A stretch of 8,731 nt of DNA from Deltaproteobacteria bacterium (GCA_018266095.1 JAFEBC010000865.1:1-8731), one strand, 5' to 3'; positions 1 through 6,255 are shown, counted from the stretch's first letter. Numbers and translations: made by a program. The notes: a model not told the origin generated them from the sequence alone.

Positions 1-780
1 CGAGTGCACCTCCGCCGACGTGGTCAGCGCCCGCCACGCGTCCACCACGCACAGATCGTTCTTCAGCGCCGCGCACACATAGATCGACGCCTCCGGCCCG
101 AACATCGAGTTCGGCGCCGCCTCCACCAGCCGGTGCACGAGGCCCGCCGCCTCGTTCAGATCCCCGTGCGTCTCCGCGATGAGCTCGGCCTTCCCGCGCA
201 GCGCCAGCACGTCGTTCGGATCCTTCGCCAGCGCCGCCGAGAAGTCCGCCATCGCCTCCGGCACCTTGTGCACCGCCGCCATCGCGAGCCCATGCTCCGC
301 CGAGGTCACGTCCGGCAGCACGTCGAGCGTCTCCTGCGCCAGCTTCTCGTCGAGGTCCGCCGGGTCCACCTTCGGGTGGCGCTCGGGCAGGAAGACCTGC
401 GGCGCCGTCTGGGCCGCGTGCAGGCCCAGGGACGAGGTCATGCCCGACGCGTCCTGCCCCGCCGTCGTGAACGCGAGCGGAAACGGCGCCCACGAATCCG
501 TGGACGCCGGCTGGTACTTCCACAGGAGCGCGTTGTTGGCGATGCAGCGCAACATCGGCCGGTCGTCGATGCCCTTGGTCGAGTGCGCGAACGCCGCGTA
601 CACCTGTCCGTCCTTGCGCACGAGGATCTGCATCCGCACCTTGCCCTGCAGCGACGACGAGCCCTTGTCCTGCGCGTTGAGCGCGCAGCGGTCGACATCG
701 GACTGCATCGGCAGACGCTCAGCGAGCGCCGCCAGCGGCAACACCAGAACGGAAGCAGCAACGAACGCGCGGACGGACAT
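1..780 (-). CDS. Secreted TonB/AgmX-like plus TPR protein (3' end outside window)
   Basis: The frame is open for exactly 260 codons from the ATG at 780 to the window edge, so the C-terminus is missing. Residues 1-20 form a Sec signal peptide (MSVRAFVAASVLVLPLAALA), probably cut before Glu21. Residues 27-100 hold a module bounded by Cys32 and Cys79, with LQG at 44-46, DGQV at 57-60 and a WKYQP motif near 92-96. This layout resembles TonB C-terminal or AgmX/PglI C-terminal domains of myxobacterial envelope proteins, but I cannot confirm the family. Residues 165-250 are helical and TPR-like. A Shine-Dalgarno AGGAG lies 5 nt before the ATG, and only 12 nt separate it from the upstream gene's stop, so the two are probably co-transcribed. 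The whole visible protein aligns with that upstream gene, so they are paralogues. The likely location is the periplasm or outer envelope; no function is known. Confidence 0.85.
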   Translation of the reverse strand, partial: MSVRAFVAASVLVLPLAALAERLPMQSDVDRCALNAQDKGSSSLQGKVRMQILVRKDGQVYAAFAHSTKGIDDRPMLRCIANNALLWKYQPASTDSWAPFPLAFTTAGQDASGMTSSLGLHAAQTAPQVFLPERHPKVDPADLDEKLAQETLDVLPDVTSAEHGLAMAAVHKVPEAMADFSAALAKDPNDVLALRGKAELIAETHGDLNEAAGLVHRLVEAAPNSMFGPEASIYVCAALKNDLCVVDAWRALTTSAEVHS

Positions 781-792
781 ATGCACTCCTGG

Positions 793-1992
793 CTACTTAC
801 AAGCGTTGAAGTCCTTGGCGATGTTGTAGGCGTTGATGTTGTCCTTGTACGGCTTCATGTCGACCGAAGCTCCCAAGGTCACCGCCCACGTCGCATCGCG
901 CTGATCAGCCTTGCCCTCGGCCTTGCCCTTCTTGTTCTTCTTCGGCTCCGGCCCGCGGATGGGGATCGTCACCAGCGTGGCCTCGCCCGCGCCCGCCGCC
1001 ATCACCATCGCGCCCACGGTGAAGTCCTGGCCCATGGCCGCCTTGAGCGCCGCCGCGTACTTGGTCGCGCCCTCACCGAAGCAGCGCTTCACGTAGCACG
1101 CCGCCTTCGCGTCCTGCTGCGTCTCCTTGTAGCAGCCGGCCGGATCCGCCTTCTGCAGCGCCTCGAGGCGCGCCTTCTCCATCGCCTCCGCCTTCGACTT
1201 CTCGGCCTGCTCCAGGCGGGCCAGCGCCGCCTTCGCCAGCTCGTTGAGCTGCGCCAGCTCCAGCGAGCGCGTGTGCACGCCCTCGGCCTTGCCCACCTCG
1301 GAGAAGTTCTTGACCACGCACTCGTCGTCGCCCTGCTTCAGGCACACGCGCACCAGCGCCTCGATGGTGCCGGCGTTCTTCTGCTCGGCCAGCGCCTTGT
1401 CGGCCACCTCGCGGGCCTCCTTCAGATCGCCGCCGCTCTCGACCAGCGCCTGCGCCAGGCCGCGCTGCGCCCGCAGGTCATCGGCCTTCAGGGTCAGCGC
1501 CTTGCGGAAGGCCGCGATCGCGTCGTTGTACTGGTGCGTGTAGAAGAGGCCCCAGCCCTTGTCCGTGTCGGTCGCCCAGTCCGCGAACGCGAGCGAATCC
1601 TTGGCGATCTTCTCGTCCATCGGCTTGGTCAGATCGCGCACCACGCCCTTGAGGCAGTCGGCGCCCTCGCACTGCACGACCCAGCCGCGCAGGTAGTCCA
1701 TCTTCTCGCCCTCGAACTTCGAGAGCACGCCGATGGAGCCCAGGCAGCGCGTGAACTGCGCCGAGTCGATGCCGTCGACGTCGTGCACCCACGAGGCCGG
1801 CACCGCGCCGTCCACGTCCACGTACTGGTACACGCTGGCGGTGCCGTGCAGGTTCTGGTTGCCGGCCTTGGCGGCGATGAAGCAGCTCTTCAGATCCGTC
1901 GACTGCAGCTCGCGCGACGAGGTCGGACGCGCCTGCACGCAGGCACAGGCGAGGGAGGCGAGCAGCAGGGCGGTGAATCGGACAGTGCGCAT
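793..1992 (-). CDS. Secreted TonB/AgmX-like plus TPR and coiled-coil protein
   Basis: This gene encodes 399 residues from the ATG at 1992. An in-frame ATG exists 54 nt upstream, but the 1992 start has AGGAG 10 nt before it and puts the signal peptide (MRTVRFTALLLASLACACVQA) at the N-terminus. Cys16 or Cys18 could be lipidated, but neither has a good lipobox. Residues 31-90 repeat the Cys-bounded module of the downstream gene (Cys37, LHG 48-50, DG 61-62, GID 74-76, Cys83). A TPR-like unit covers about 155-188, a C-x7-C-V-V motif lies at 217-227, and a Lys/Glu/Ala-rich coiled coil spans about 240-275. The C-terminal third has further cysteines and a KKNKKGK basic patch that I do not recognise. 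It may scaffold an envelope complex, but this is inference from domain type only. Confidence 0.88.
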   Translation of the reverse strand: MRTVRFTALLLASLACACVQARPTSSRELQSTDLKSCFIAAKAGNQNLHGTASVYQYVDVDGAVPASWVHDVDGIDSAQFTRCLGSIGVLSKFEGEKMDYLRGWVVQCEGADCLKGVVRDLTKPMDEKIAKDSLAFADWATDTDKGWGLFYTHQYNDAIAAFRKALTLKADDLRAQRGLAQALVESGGDLKEAREVADKALAEQKNAGTIEALVRVCLKQGDDECVVKNFSEVGKAEGVHTRSLELAQLNELAKAALARLEQAEKSKAEAMEKARLEALQKADPAGCYKETQQDAKAACYVKRCFGEGATKYAAALKAAMGQDFTVGAMVMAAGAGEATLVTIPIRGPEPKKNKKGKAEGKADQRDATWAVTLGASVDMKPYKDNINAYNIAKDFNACK

Positions 1993-2002
1993 GATGAGTT
2001 GT

Positions 2003-2007
2003 CTCCT
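2003..2007 (-). promoter_or_regulatory. Ribosome binding site AGGAG deciding the start at 1992
   Basis: On the minus strand AGGAG lies 10 nt before the ATG at 1992. It overlaps an 8-bp palindrome, TCCTAGGA, which could partly hide it in the mRNA. The site favours this start over the in-frame ATG at 2046, which would bury the signal peptide 18 residues into the protein. Confidence 0.7.
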
Positions 2008-2061
2008 AGGAAGGACGTTCGTCGTGACCGGCAATTCAACCAGCAATACCGAAGGTTCCAG

Positions 2062-2367
2062 CTACAGCGCCTCGAGCGCGGACGTCAGCTCGGACAGCGC
2101 GTGCGCGTTCCCCTGCGCCCGCGCGTGCGTCTGCCCGCGGCTCAAGCACTCGCGTGCATCCGCCACGCGACCGTTCTGCGACAGCAAGTTGCCCAGTTGC
2201 AGATAGGCCGGCACGTAGTCGGCCTTGCGCGCGAGCAGCTCTTCGAGCGCGGTGATGGCGCCGGGCACATCGCCCTGCCCCTTCTTCTCCATCGCCAGCG
2301 CGTAGCGCGGAAACGGGTCGTCGGGACGGGTCTGGATGAAGCGCAGGAGCTGCGCGGTCCGGTCCAT
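2062..2367 (-). CDS. Small TPR-repeat protein
   Basis: This gene encodes 101 residues with no signal peptide or membrane segment, so the product is probably cytoplasmic. About two TPR units are visible. The first runs from about residue 20 to 53 (YALAMEKKGQGDVPGAI, then LEELLARKADYVPAYLQLG). The second runs from about 54 to 87 (NLLSQNGRVADARECLSRG). Such short TPR proteins act as protein-protein adaptors; no partner can be named. It lies 57 nt after the metallo-beta-lactamase gene and 69 nt before the paralogue pair, in the same direction. It could be read through from upstream, but a separate promoter is likely because a good -35/-10 pair sits just before the ATG. No Shine-Dalgarno is visible. 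Confidence 0.85.
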   Translation of the reverse strand: MDRTAQLLRFIQTRPDDPFPRYALAMEKKGQGDVPGAITALEELLARKADYVPAYLQLGNLLSQNGRVADARECLSRGQTHARAQGNAHALSELTSALEAL

Positions 2368-2377
2368 GGGCGCGCCG

Positions 2378-2406
2378 CTTGTAGCCTGCCGGACTCTCTC
2401 TGTAAA
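2378..2406 (-). promoter_or_regulatory. Probable sigma-70-type promoter, nearly leaderless, for the TPR gene
   Basis: On the minus strand TTTACA (five of six matches to TTGACA) is followed by a 17-nt spacer and TACAAG (four of six matches to TATAAT). The -10 ends 10 nt before the ATG at 2367, so the transcript would have a leader of only about 3 nt. No Shine-Dalgarno fits in that space. Confidence 0.5.
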
Positions 2407-2424
2407 GCGCCGCCGACCGGGCGA

Positions 2425-3234
2425 TCAGACGTCGATCTCGTCCCCGTCATCGAGCGCCCACACATCGCCCAGCGCGCCGCCCTCCTCGCGCACGATGGCC
2501 ACGCCCAGCCGCATCTCCTCGGACAGGTGCACGAGCCGCACGGGCACGCCCTCGAGCTTGGGCAGGAGCGCCTTCCAGTCGTCCCAGGCGAGGTGCCGCC
2601 GGCCGCTCTCCGGCGGATAGTCGGCGCCCGCCTTCGGATCCGGGACCCCAGGGGCCCGCGCCACGAGCTCCGTGCACTCGCCGAAGAGGACCTCCGCGCC
2701 CTTCGCGAGCGCGAGGAGCCCCTCGTGCGGCCCGGTGTCGCCGGTGAAGGCCACGCACTCCTCCGAGGTCAGCCTGAGCGACAGCGCCACGTGCGGCGGC
2801 CGCATGTGCTGCGCGCGCAGCGCCTCCAGCTTGCGCCCGCACACCTCGCGCACCTCCCCCGGCGACAGCTCGAGCACCTGCAGCGCAAACGGCAGCGGCT
2901 TCTTGGCCGCGTCCGCGTACGAGGCGGCCCAGAGCGCGTCGAGCCGCTCCTGGGTTCCCACGGGCCCCGTCACCACCAGCGGGCGCGCGCGCTTCTGCCG
3001 GTACACCGCGTCCACCAGCAGGAACGGCCAGCCCGCGATGTGGTCGCCGTGCAGGTGCGTGAAGTGGACCGCGTCGATGCGCGCCGGCTCGAGCCCGGAC
3101 GCGTGCAGCGCCGAGAGGACCTGTCCGCCGGCGTCGATCAGGCACAGCCCCTGCGCGTCCTCGAGCGCGAAGCAGGTGTGCCCGCGGCCACCGCCGTTGA
3201 ACGCATCGCCCGTGCCCAGCGCCACGATCCGCAT
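2425..3234 (-). CDS. Metallo-beta-lactamase-fold hydrolase (RNase Z/phosphodiesterase-like)
   Basis: This gene encodes 269 residues, a usual length for single-domain members of the fold. The metal-binding signature is H60-x-H62-x-D64-H65 (THLHGDHIAG). Other likely ligands are His143 or His148, Asp166 in FTGDTGPHEG and His235 in LVHLSEE, so a complete two-metal site seems present. The opening GTGDAF and the final H-L-S resemble RNase Z and cyclic-nucleotide phosphodiesterase relatives. I do not see the long exosite arm of tRNA 3'-processing RNase Z, so a general phosphodiesterase or related hydrolase is safer than a tRNase call. There is no signal peptide, so it should be cytoplasmic. The start follows the upstream stop by 9 nt and the AGGA of its ribosome site overlaps that stop (TAGGATC), which implies translational coupling with the membrane-anchored protein before it. 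Confidence 0.9.
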   Translation of the reverse strand: MRIVALGTGDAFNGGGRGHTCFALEDAQGLCLIDAGGQVLSALHASGLEPARIDAVHFTHLHGDHIAGWPFLLVDAVYRQKRARPLVVTGPVGTQERLDALWAASYADAAKKPLPFALQVLELSPGEVREVCGRKLEALRAQHMRPPHVALSLRLTSEECVAFTGDTGPHEGLLALAKGAEVLFGECTELVARAPGVPDPKAGADYPPESGRRHLAWDDWKALLPKLEGVPVRLVHLSEEMRLGVAIVREEGGALGDVWALDDGDEIDV

Positions 3235-3243
3235 GAGGTGATC

Positions 3244-3798
3244 CTACTTCGGCGGCGCCTCGGGCGGATTCAAGAACTTCCCCAACTGCACGAGCGTCGC
3301 GCCCTGGCCCGCGAGCAGGTGGAGCTGCTTGCGCAGCTTCTCCAGGTTGGCGAGCCCGCCCTTGAGCGAGAACTCGCTGACCAGCGTCTCGCCCCCGCGC
3401 ACGAACCGCAGCCGCAGCATGGGCAGGTCCTTCCCCGCGAGCGGCGCGAACTGCCGCACGATGAGCGCCTCCTTGAGCCACGCCATCGGCCACACCAGCA
3501 CGCGGCCCGCGTCGGGCCCGGCCTCCTCGCGCTTCAAGAACACGGCGTCGCTCGTGCACCACAGATCGCCCACGCACGCGTCGGTCCACGCGGGCACGAG
3601 CAGCGCCTGCCCGTCGTCGAAGCGGGTCCCGTGGAACAGGCTCGCCTTGGCGTCGACCAGCCGCTCACGCTCTGGGAACTCGGGCACGGCCTGCGCGAGC
3701 ACCCGCTCGTGCCGCCGCCGCAGGCTGCGCGCGCGCCCCAAAACGAACGCGCCCGCGATCACGAGGATCGCGAGCGCGCAGGTGACGAACCAGAGCAA
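3244..3798 (-). CDS. Membrane-anchored protein with possible PH-like domain
   Basis: This gene encodes 184 residues starting at TTG, 3 nt after the stop of the FHA gene. The TTG keeps the whole N-terminal membrane helix (LWFVTCALAILVIAGAFVLG), while later GTG codons would cut it. The helix is followed by an Arg-rich stretch (RARSLRRRHER), so the rest should face the cytoplasm. Residues about 50-165 look mainly beta-stranded and end in a helix (LANLEKLRKQLHLLAG), an order that fits a bacterial PH/GRAM-like fold. This is a guess from pattern, and I do not recognise the family. The C-terminus is Pro-rich (NPPEAPPK). Its place between an FHA membrane protein and a hydrolase suggests the three act at the same membrane site. 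Confidence 0.82.
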   Translation of the reverse strand: MLWFVTCALAILVIAGAFVLGRARSLRRRHERVLAQAVPEFPERERLVDAKASLFHGTRFDDGQALLVPAWTDACVGDLWCTSDAVFLKREEAGPDAGRVLVWPMAWLKEALIVRQFAPLAGKDLPMLRLRFVRGGETLVSEFSLKGGLANLEKLRKQLHLLAGQGATLVQLGKFLNPPEAPPK

Positions 3799-3801
3799 AC
3801 G

Positions 3802-4896
3802 CTACTCGGCCGGCGCTTCCGCGGGCGCGCCCGAGCCGCCAGCGGTGAGGTCCTCGAGCTCCTTGGCCTTGTCCTCGACGGCGTTCTTGGCCTTCTCGAA
3901 GCCCTTGTTGCACGAGCCCAGGATCTCGAGCGCGCTCTTGCCCTGCACGCCCTTCTCCAGCGGGGGGCACGCCGCCTTGTTGCCCTGGATGAGCGCCGCC
4001 TCGGCCTGCGTGGCGAAGGCGTTGGTGGCGGCCGCGAGCTTCTTCCAGTCGGCGATGAAGGCGGTGGTGACCGCGGTGCGGCCCTCGATGGCCTCCGTGG
4101 CCTCGGCCAGCTTGGCCTTCAGGTTCGGGTCGATGATCGTGTCCGCCGCGCCCGTGGTGGCCGCGGTCGAGGCCGCGCCCTGCCCGGCGAACTGCGTGGT
4201 GGCCGTGACGATGCGGTCGTAGGTCTTGGCCAGCTCGCGGTACCCGCCCACGATGCGCTTGGCCTCCTCGCCCTTGGGCGGCGACGAGCAGCTGATCTTG
4301 GGGATGCTGTTGAGCTGCTTGGCCACGTCGGCGACCTTGTCGACCGCGGCCGCGCACGGCTTGGCCTTCTGGCCTTCGCGCGCAGACGCCACGAACGACG
4401 CCACCGCCGCCAGGTCGCGCTTCTTCTCGGCCTTCTTCTTCAGCATGATGCCGAGGCCGATGCCGCCCGCCGCCAGCACCACGAAGCCCGCGATGAGGCC
4501 GATGAGCAGCTTCTTGCTCATGCCCGCGTCCGGACGCTTCTTGCCGCCGACCACGTCCACGCGGATCGAGGTCTGCCCGCAGCGAATCACGTCGCCGTCG
4601 AACAGCTCGCCGTCCGTCATGCGCTCGCCGTTGAGCCAGATGCCGTTGGCCGAGCCCAGGTCCTTCACGCGGATCTCGCCGTTGATCTTCGAGACCTCGC
4701 AGTGCCGGCCCGACATCGAGCCGTCCTTGACGGCGATGTCGCACTGGTCCGAGCGGCCGATCGTCATCGTGAGCTGACGCATCGGGTACGACTTCTCGAC
4801 GCCGGACGGGCCCTTGACGATGAAATTGGCCGAGACGCCGTCGAGCAGCGCGGGGTTGATCATCTCAGTCTTTGGTGATCCGCCTTCTTCGCCCAT
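3802..4896 (-). CDS. FHA-domain transmembrane protein
   Basis: This gene encodes 364 residues. Residues about 23-115 form an FHA domain, which binds phosphothreonine peptides. The key residues are visible: GRS at 47-49 (Arg48), SGRHCE at 62-67 (Ser62, His65) and SANGIWLNG at 82-90 (Asn84, Asn89). A single membrane helix covers about 130-152, flanked by KK before and KKK after. The outer part (about 160-350) is helical, Ala/Lys-rich, with four cysteines that could form two disulphides, and ends in a Pro/Ala-rich tail. The layout suggests a cytoplasmic phosphopeptide reader linked to a periplasmic helical domain, probably working with a Ser/Thr kinase encoded elsewhere. The start at 4896 has AGGG 8 nt before it; Met12 lacks a good ribosome site. 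It heads a tight operon with the next two genes. Confidence 0.92.
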   Translation of the reverse strand: MGEEGGSPKTEMINPALLDGVSANFIVKGPSGVEKSYPMRQLTMTIGRSDQCDIAVKDGSMSGRHCEVSKINGEIRVKDLGSANGIWLNGERMTDGELFDGDVIRCGQTSIRVDVVGGKKRPDAGMSKKLLIGLIAGFVVLAAGGIGLGIMLKKKAEKKRDLAAVASFVASAREGQKAKPCAAAVDKVADVAKQLNSIPKISCSSPPKGEEAKRIVGGYRELAKTYDRIVTATTQFAGQGAASTAATTGAADTIIDPNLKAKLAEATEAIEGRTAVTTAFIADWKKLAAATNAFATQAEAALIQGNKAACPPLEKGVQGKSALEILGSCNKGFEKAKNAVEDKAKELEDLTAGGSGAPAEAPAE

Positions 4897-4953
4897 GGCC
4901 TTCGCCCTGCCTTCCTAAATGAGGTGTGTCCGGGGTGTACTTCGCCCGCCGCG

Positions 4954-4983
4954 AACCTACGGTCACTGCCCGCGCAAGGTCAA
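4954..4983 (-). promoter_or_regulatory. Candidate promoter of the FHA operon
   Basis: On the minus strand TTGACC (five of six matches to the -35 consensus) is followed by an 18-nt spacer and TAGGTT (weak -10). It lies in the 93-nt gap between the HEAT lipoprotein stop and the FHA start, giving a leader of about 50 nt with room for the AGGG ribosome site. It would drive the FHA, membrane-anchored and hydrolase genes. Confidence 0.4.
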
Positions 4984-4989
4984 GAATTC

Positions 4990-5574
4990 TCACTTCTTCG
5001 ACGCTGTCTCCCACCACTCACGCCAGGCCTTGGCGTCGTCGCCAAAGCCCTTCCCCGTGCAGCGCGTGAGTCCCTTCACTGATTCGATGCGGACCTCCGG
5101 CGGAAGTCCGTCCCGCGTGCCCTCGAGCAGCGCCGGCACGATGCAGTCGAACTTCTGCGCCTGGCACTCGTCCGCGCAGACATTGATGAGCGCCTTGGCC
5201 ACCGCGATGCGCAGATCGCCGTCCGGCGACTTGAGCCGCTCCATCAAGAGGGGCACCGCCGGCTTGCCCACATCCTGGACCGCGATGATGGCGTCGCGCA
5301 GCTCCAGCCGGTGCGAGGCGTCCGAGTCCGACTTGCCGGCCTTGATGAGGGCCTCGATGCGCGCCACGAGCTCACCCGCGTGCAGCGCCGGATCGGCCGC
5401 GTCCGCGTTCTGCTTCAATTCCTTGGCGCACTGCTCGATGGTCAGCCCGGCCTTCATCGACCTGGAGGCCTCGAGCTCCTTGCAGGTCGCGATGAACGGC
5501 GCCAACGGATCCGGCGGCCGGTTGCAGGCGGTCAGGGCGGCGACGATGACGAGTGCGATGAGGTGAGGTCGCAT
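4990..5574 (-). CDS. HEAT-repeat lipoprotein
   Basis: This gene encodes 194 residues. The N-terminus is a lipoprotein signal (MRPHLIALVIVAALTAC) with lipobox L14-T-A-C17, so the mature protein is probably tethered to a membrane by Cys17. The rest is helical. Residues about 90-180 show HEAT-like units, for example VQDVGKPAVPLLMERLKS and DLRIAVAKALINVC, then PPEVRIESVKGLTRCTG. The end, DAKAWREWWETASKK, is the kind of tail often seen at the C-terminus of bacterial HEAT-repeat proteins. Several cysteines in the exported part could pair. HEAT repeats serve as binding scaffolds, so no reaction is assigned. The ATG has no Shine-Dalgarno, but a TGC-TATCCC element ends 10 nt upstream. The same-direction FHA gene follows after 93 nt and probably has its own promoter. 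Confidence 0.88.
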   Translation of the reverse strand: MRPHLIALVIVAALTACNRPPDPLAPFIATCKELEASRSMKAGLTIEQCAKELKQNADAADPALHAGELVARIEALIKAGKSDSDASHRLELRDAIIAVQDVGKPAVPLLMERLKSPDGDLRIAVAKALINVCADECQAQKFDCIVPALLEGTRDGLPPEVRIESVKGLTRCTGKGFGDDAKAWREWWETASKK

Positions 5575-5584
5575 GGGCGCGCGT

Positions 5585-5593
5585 GGGATAGCA
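5585..5593 (-). promoter_or_regulatory. Extended -10-like element close to the HEAT lipoprotein start
   Basis: On the minus strand TGC-TATCCC ends 10 nt before the ATG at 5574, which would give a leader of only a few nucleotides. It sits within TTGTGCTATC, a 10-mer that recurs at the same distance before the ATG at 8609. It also overlaps an inverted repeat, GGGAT-N6-ATCCC (5585-5600), that could be an operator. A possible -35, TTGCCC, lies 21 nt upstream of TATCCC, which is farther than ideal. Confidence 0.4.
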
Positions 5594-5613
5594 CAATCCC
5601 GGCGCGATGGAGG

Positions 5614-5637
5614 GCAAAAGCAAAGGCAACTGCAAAA
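5614..5637. repeat. Hexanucleotide tandem array (GCAANN x4)
   Basis: Four head-to-tail hexamers are present: GCAAAA, GCAAAG, GCAACT, GCAAAA. The array abuts the octamer array and forms the left edge of the composite intergenic repeat. No reading frame on either strand explains the periodicity. Confidence 0.75.
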
Positions 5638-5799
5638 GCCTCAACGCGGAGGCGCGGAGACGCGGAGGGCTGGATTTCGACTCGACCGTGAGCCCATGCT
5701 TCTTCCGAGGCTGGGCAACCAAGCCGGGAAGCAGGCCAACCAAAGCGCTTTTCTCCGCGCCTTCGCGTCTCTCTCTTCCCCTCCGCGTTGACCGCTTTT
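5634..5799. repeat. Composite inverted-repeat element, MITE-like
   Basis: Left end AAAAGCCTCAACGCGGAGG (5634-5652) and right end, read on the minus strand, AAAAGCGGTCAACGCGGAGG (5780-5799) form near-perfect inverted ends sharing TCAACGCGGAGG. Inside the left arm are three tandem octamers, ACGCGGAG, GCGCGGAG, ACGCGGAG (5644-5667). The right arm holds CTCCGCGCC and CGCGTCTC, which can pair with them, so the single strand could fold into a long imperfect hairpin. The arms are separated by about 80 nt. A run of seven T (5796-5802) closes the right end. There is no transposase and no clear target duplication. I recall CGCGGAG/CGCAGAG-type repeats between genes in several bacterial groups, but cannot check a match here. 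The whole 5575-5830 spacer holds no gene. Confidence 0.65.
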
Positions 5800-5830
5800 T
5801 TTGGCCGGGACGAGCTCCCCAGCCCGCGGC

Positions 5831-6025
5831 TTACGCGTCCGTCGGGCGGCGCAGCGCGGGCACGACGGCCATGGCGACGCCGAAGTCGGTGTCCATGGCC
5901 TCGGCCACCTCAACCTTGCGGATCTTGGCCTTCTTTGCCGGCTTCTCGGGGCGCGAGTCCGCGGCCACCGCTGCCTTCCGGCGTGTGCTCGACGTACGTC
6001 CGCTGGGGTCGTCCGAATGCGACAT
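5831..6025 (-). CDS. Small basic hypothetical protein (64 residues)
   Basis: The proposed start is the ATG at 6025 (MSHSDDPSGRTSSTRRK). A longer in-frame start at 6115 would add 30 Cys-rich residues in a region that looks like promoter DNA. The N-terminal 40 residues are rich in Ser, Lys and Arg (RPEKPAKKAKIRK) and probably disordered. The C-terminal 24 residues carry a short hydrophobic patch (FGVAMAVVPALRR). There is no signal peptide. Such a basic tail could bind nucleic acid, but nothing shows this. It is transcribed away from the propeller lipoprotein. A candidate promoter ends 7 nt before the ATG and no Shine-Dalgarno is present. Support comes from the clean start, the promoter position and composition; coding status is likely but not certain. 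Confidence 0.6.
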   Translation of the reverse strand: MSHSDDPSGRTSSTRRKAAVAADSRPEKPAKKAKIRKVEVAEAMDTDFGVAMAVVPALRRPTDA

Positions 6026-6032
6026 GGCCGGG

Positions 6033-6061
6033 GTTCTACAGCACCCGGCAACCCCCAGCAA
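6033..6061 (-). promoter_or_regulatory. Candidate leaderless promoter of the 64-residue protein gene
   Basis: On the minus strand TTGCTG, a 17-nt spacer and TAGAAC (four of six matches to TATAAT) end 7 nt before the ATG at 6025. Transcription would start at or next to the A of the ATG. The -35 half is weak. Confidence 0.38.
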
Positions 6062-6080
6062 GCCAACTTTCGGGTCATTC

Positions 6081-6100
6081 CGACACAATGCGTCACAATC
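6081..6100. repeat. 10-bp tandem direct repeat in the divergent promoter region
   Basis: CGACACAATG and CGTCACAATC lie head to tail and match at eight of ten positions. The spacing of one helical turn is typical of operators for proteins that bind side by side. It lies 56 nt upstream of the small gene start and 155 nt upstream of the lipoprotein start, so it could serve either. The remaining intergenic DNA (6026-6255) shows no gene. Confidence 0.45.
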
Positions 6101-6243
6101 GCCCGAATCCGCCAAATGTCTCGGAGCCTTGCGACGACGCGGTGTGGCATCGGTCAGGTGCCCGAAGAACCCAAGTCACGAGATCCCGTAGGGTTCGCCA
6201 CCCCAGGTTGAGTGGAATGGGGAGAAGTGTCCTCACTCGTATC

Positions 6244-6247
6244 GGAG
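6244..6247 (+). promoter_or_regulatory. Ribosome binding site GGAG deciding the start at 6256
   Basis: GGAG lies 8 nt before the ATG at 6256. This start places the lipoprotein signal peptide directly at the N-terminus, unlike the in-frame ATGs at 6217 and farther upstream. Confidence 0.7.
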
Positions 6248-6255
6248 TCCGCCGG

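Noticed and set aside
2447..3589. Long Arg/Ala-rich minus-strand frame over the hydrolase and membrane-anchored genes
   Set aside because: It is out of frame with both, crosses their junction and has composition typical of a frame-shifted shadow.
4..4878. A plus-strand open frame of more than 1600 codons
   Set aside because: It runs antisense to six well-supported minus-strand genes, is extremely rich in Arg, His, Leu and Ala, and has no domain or signal. It is the usual stop-poor mirror frame of GC-rich coding DNA.
5614..5667. CRISPR-like array
   Set aside because: The units are 6 and 8 nt, directly adjacent with no spacers, and no cas gene is present.
5634..5802. Inverted repeat plus T7 read as an intrinsic terminator for plus-strand transcripts
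   Set aside because: No plus-strand gene lies upstream of it; the genes on both sides are on the minus strand, where the T-run is an A-run.
6167..6196. Inverted repeat GAACCC-N18-GGGTTC upstream of the lipoprotein
   Set aside because: Six-base arms with an 18-nt gap are expected by chance in GC-rich DNA, and no partner feature supports them.
5788..6255. N-terminal extension of the propeller lipoprotein by up to 156 residues
   Set aside because: The extension is Arg/Pro/Ser-rich, overlaps the small minus-strand gene and would bury the lipoprotein signal. The ATG at 6256 has a good GGAG site.
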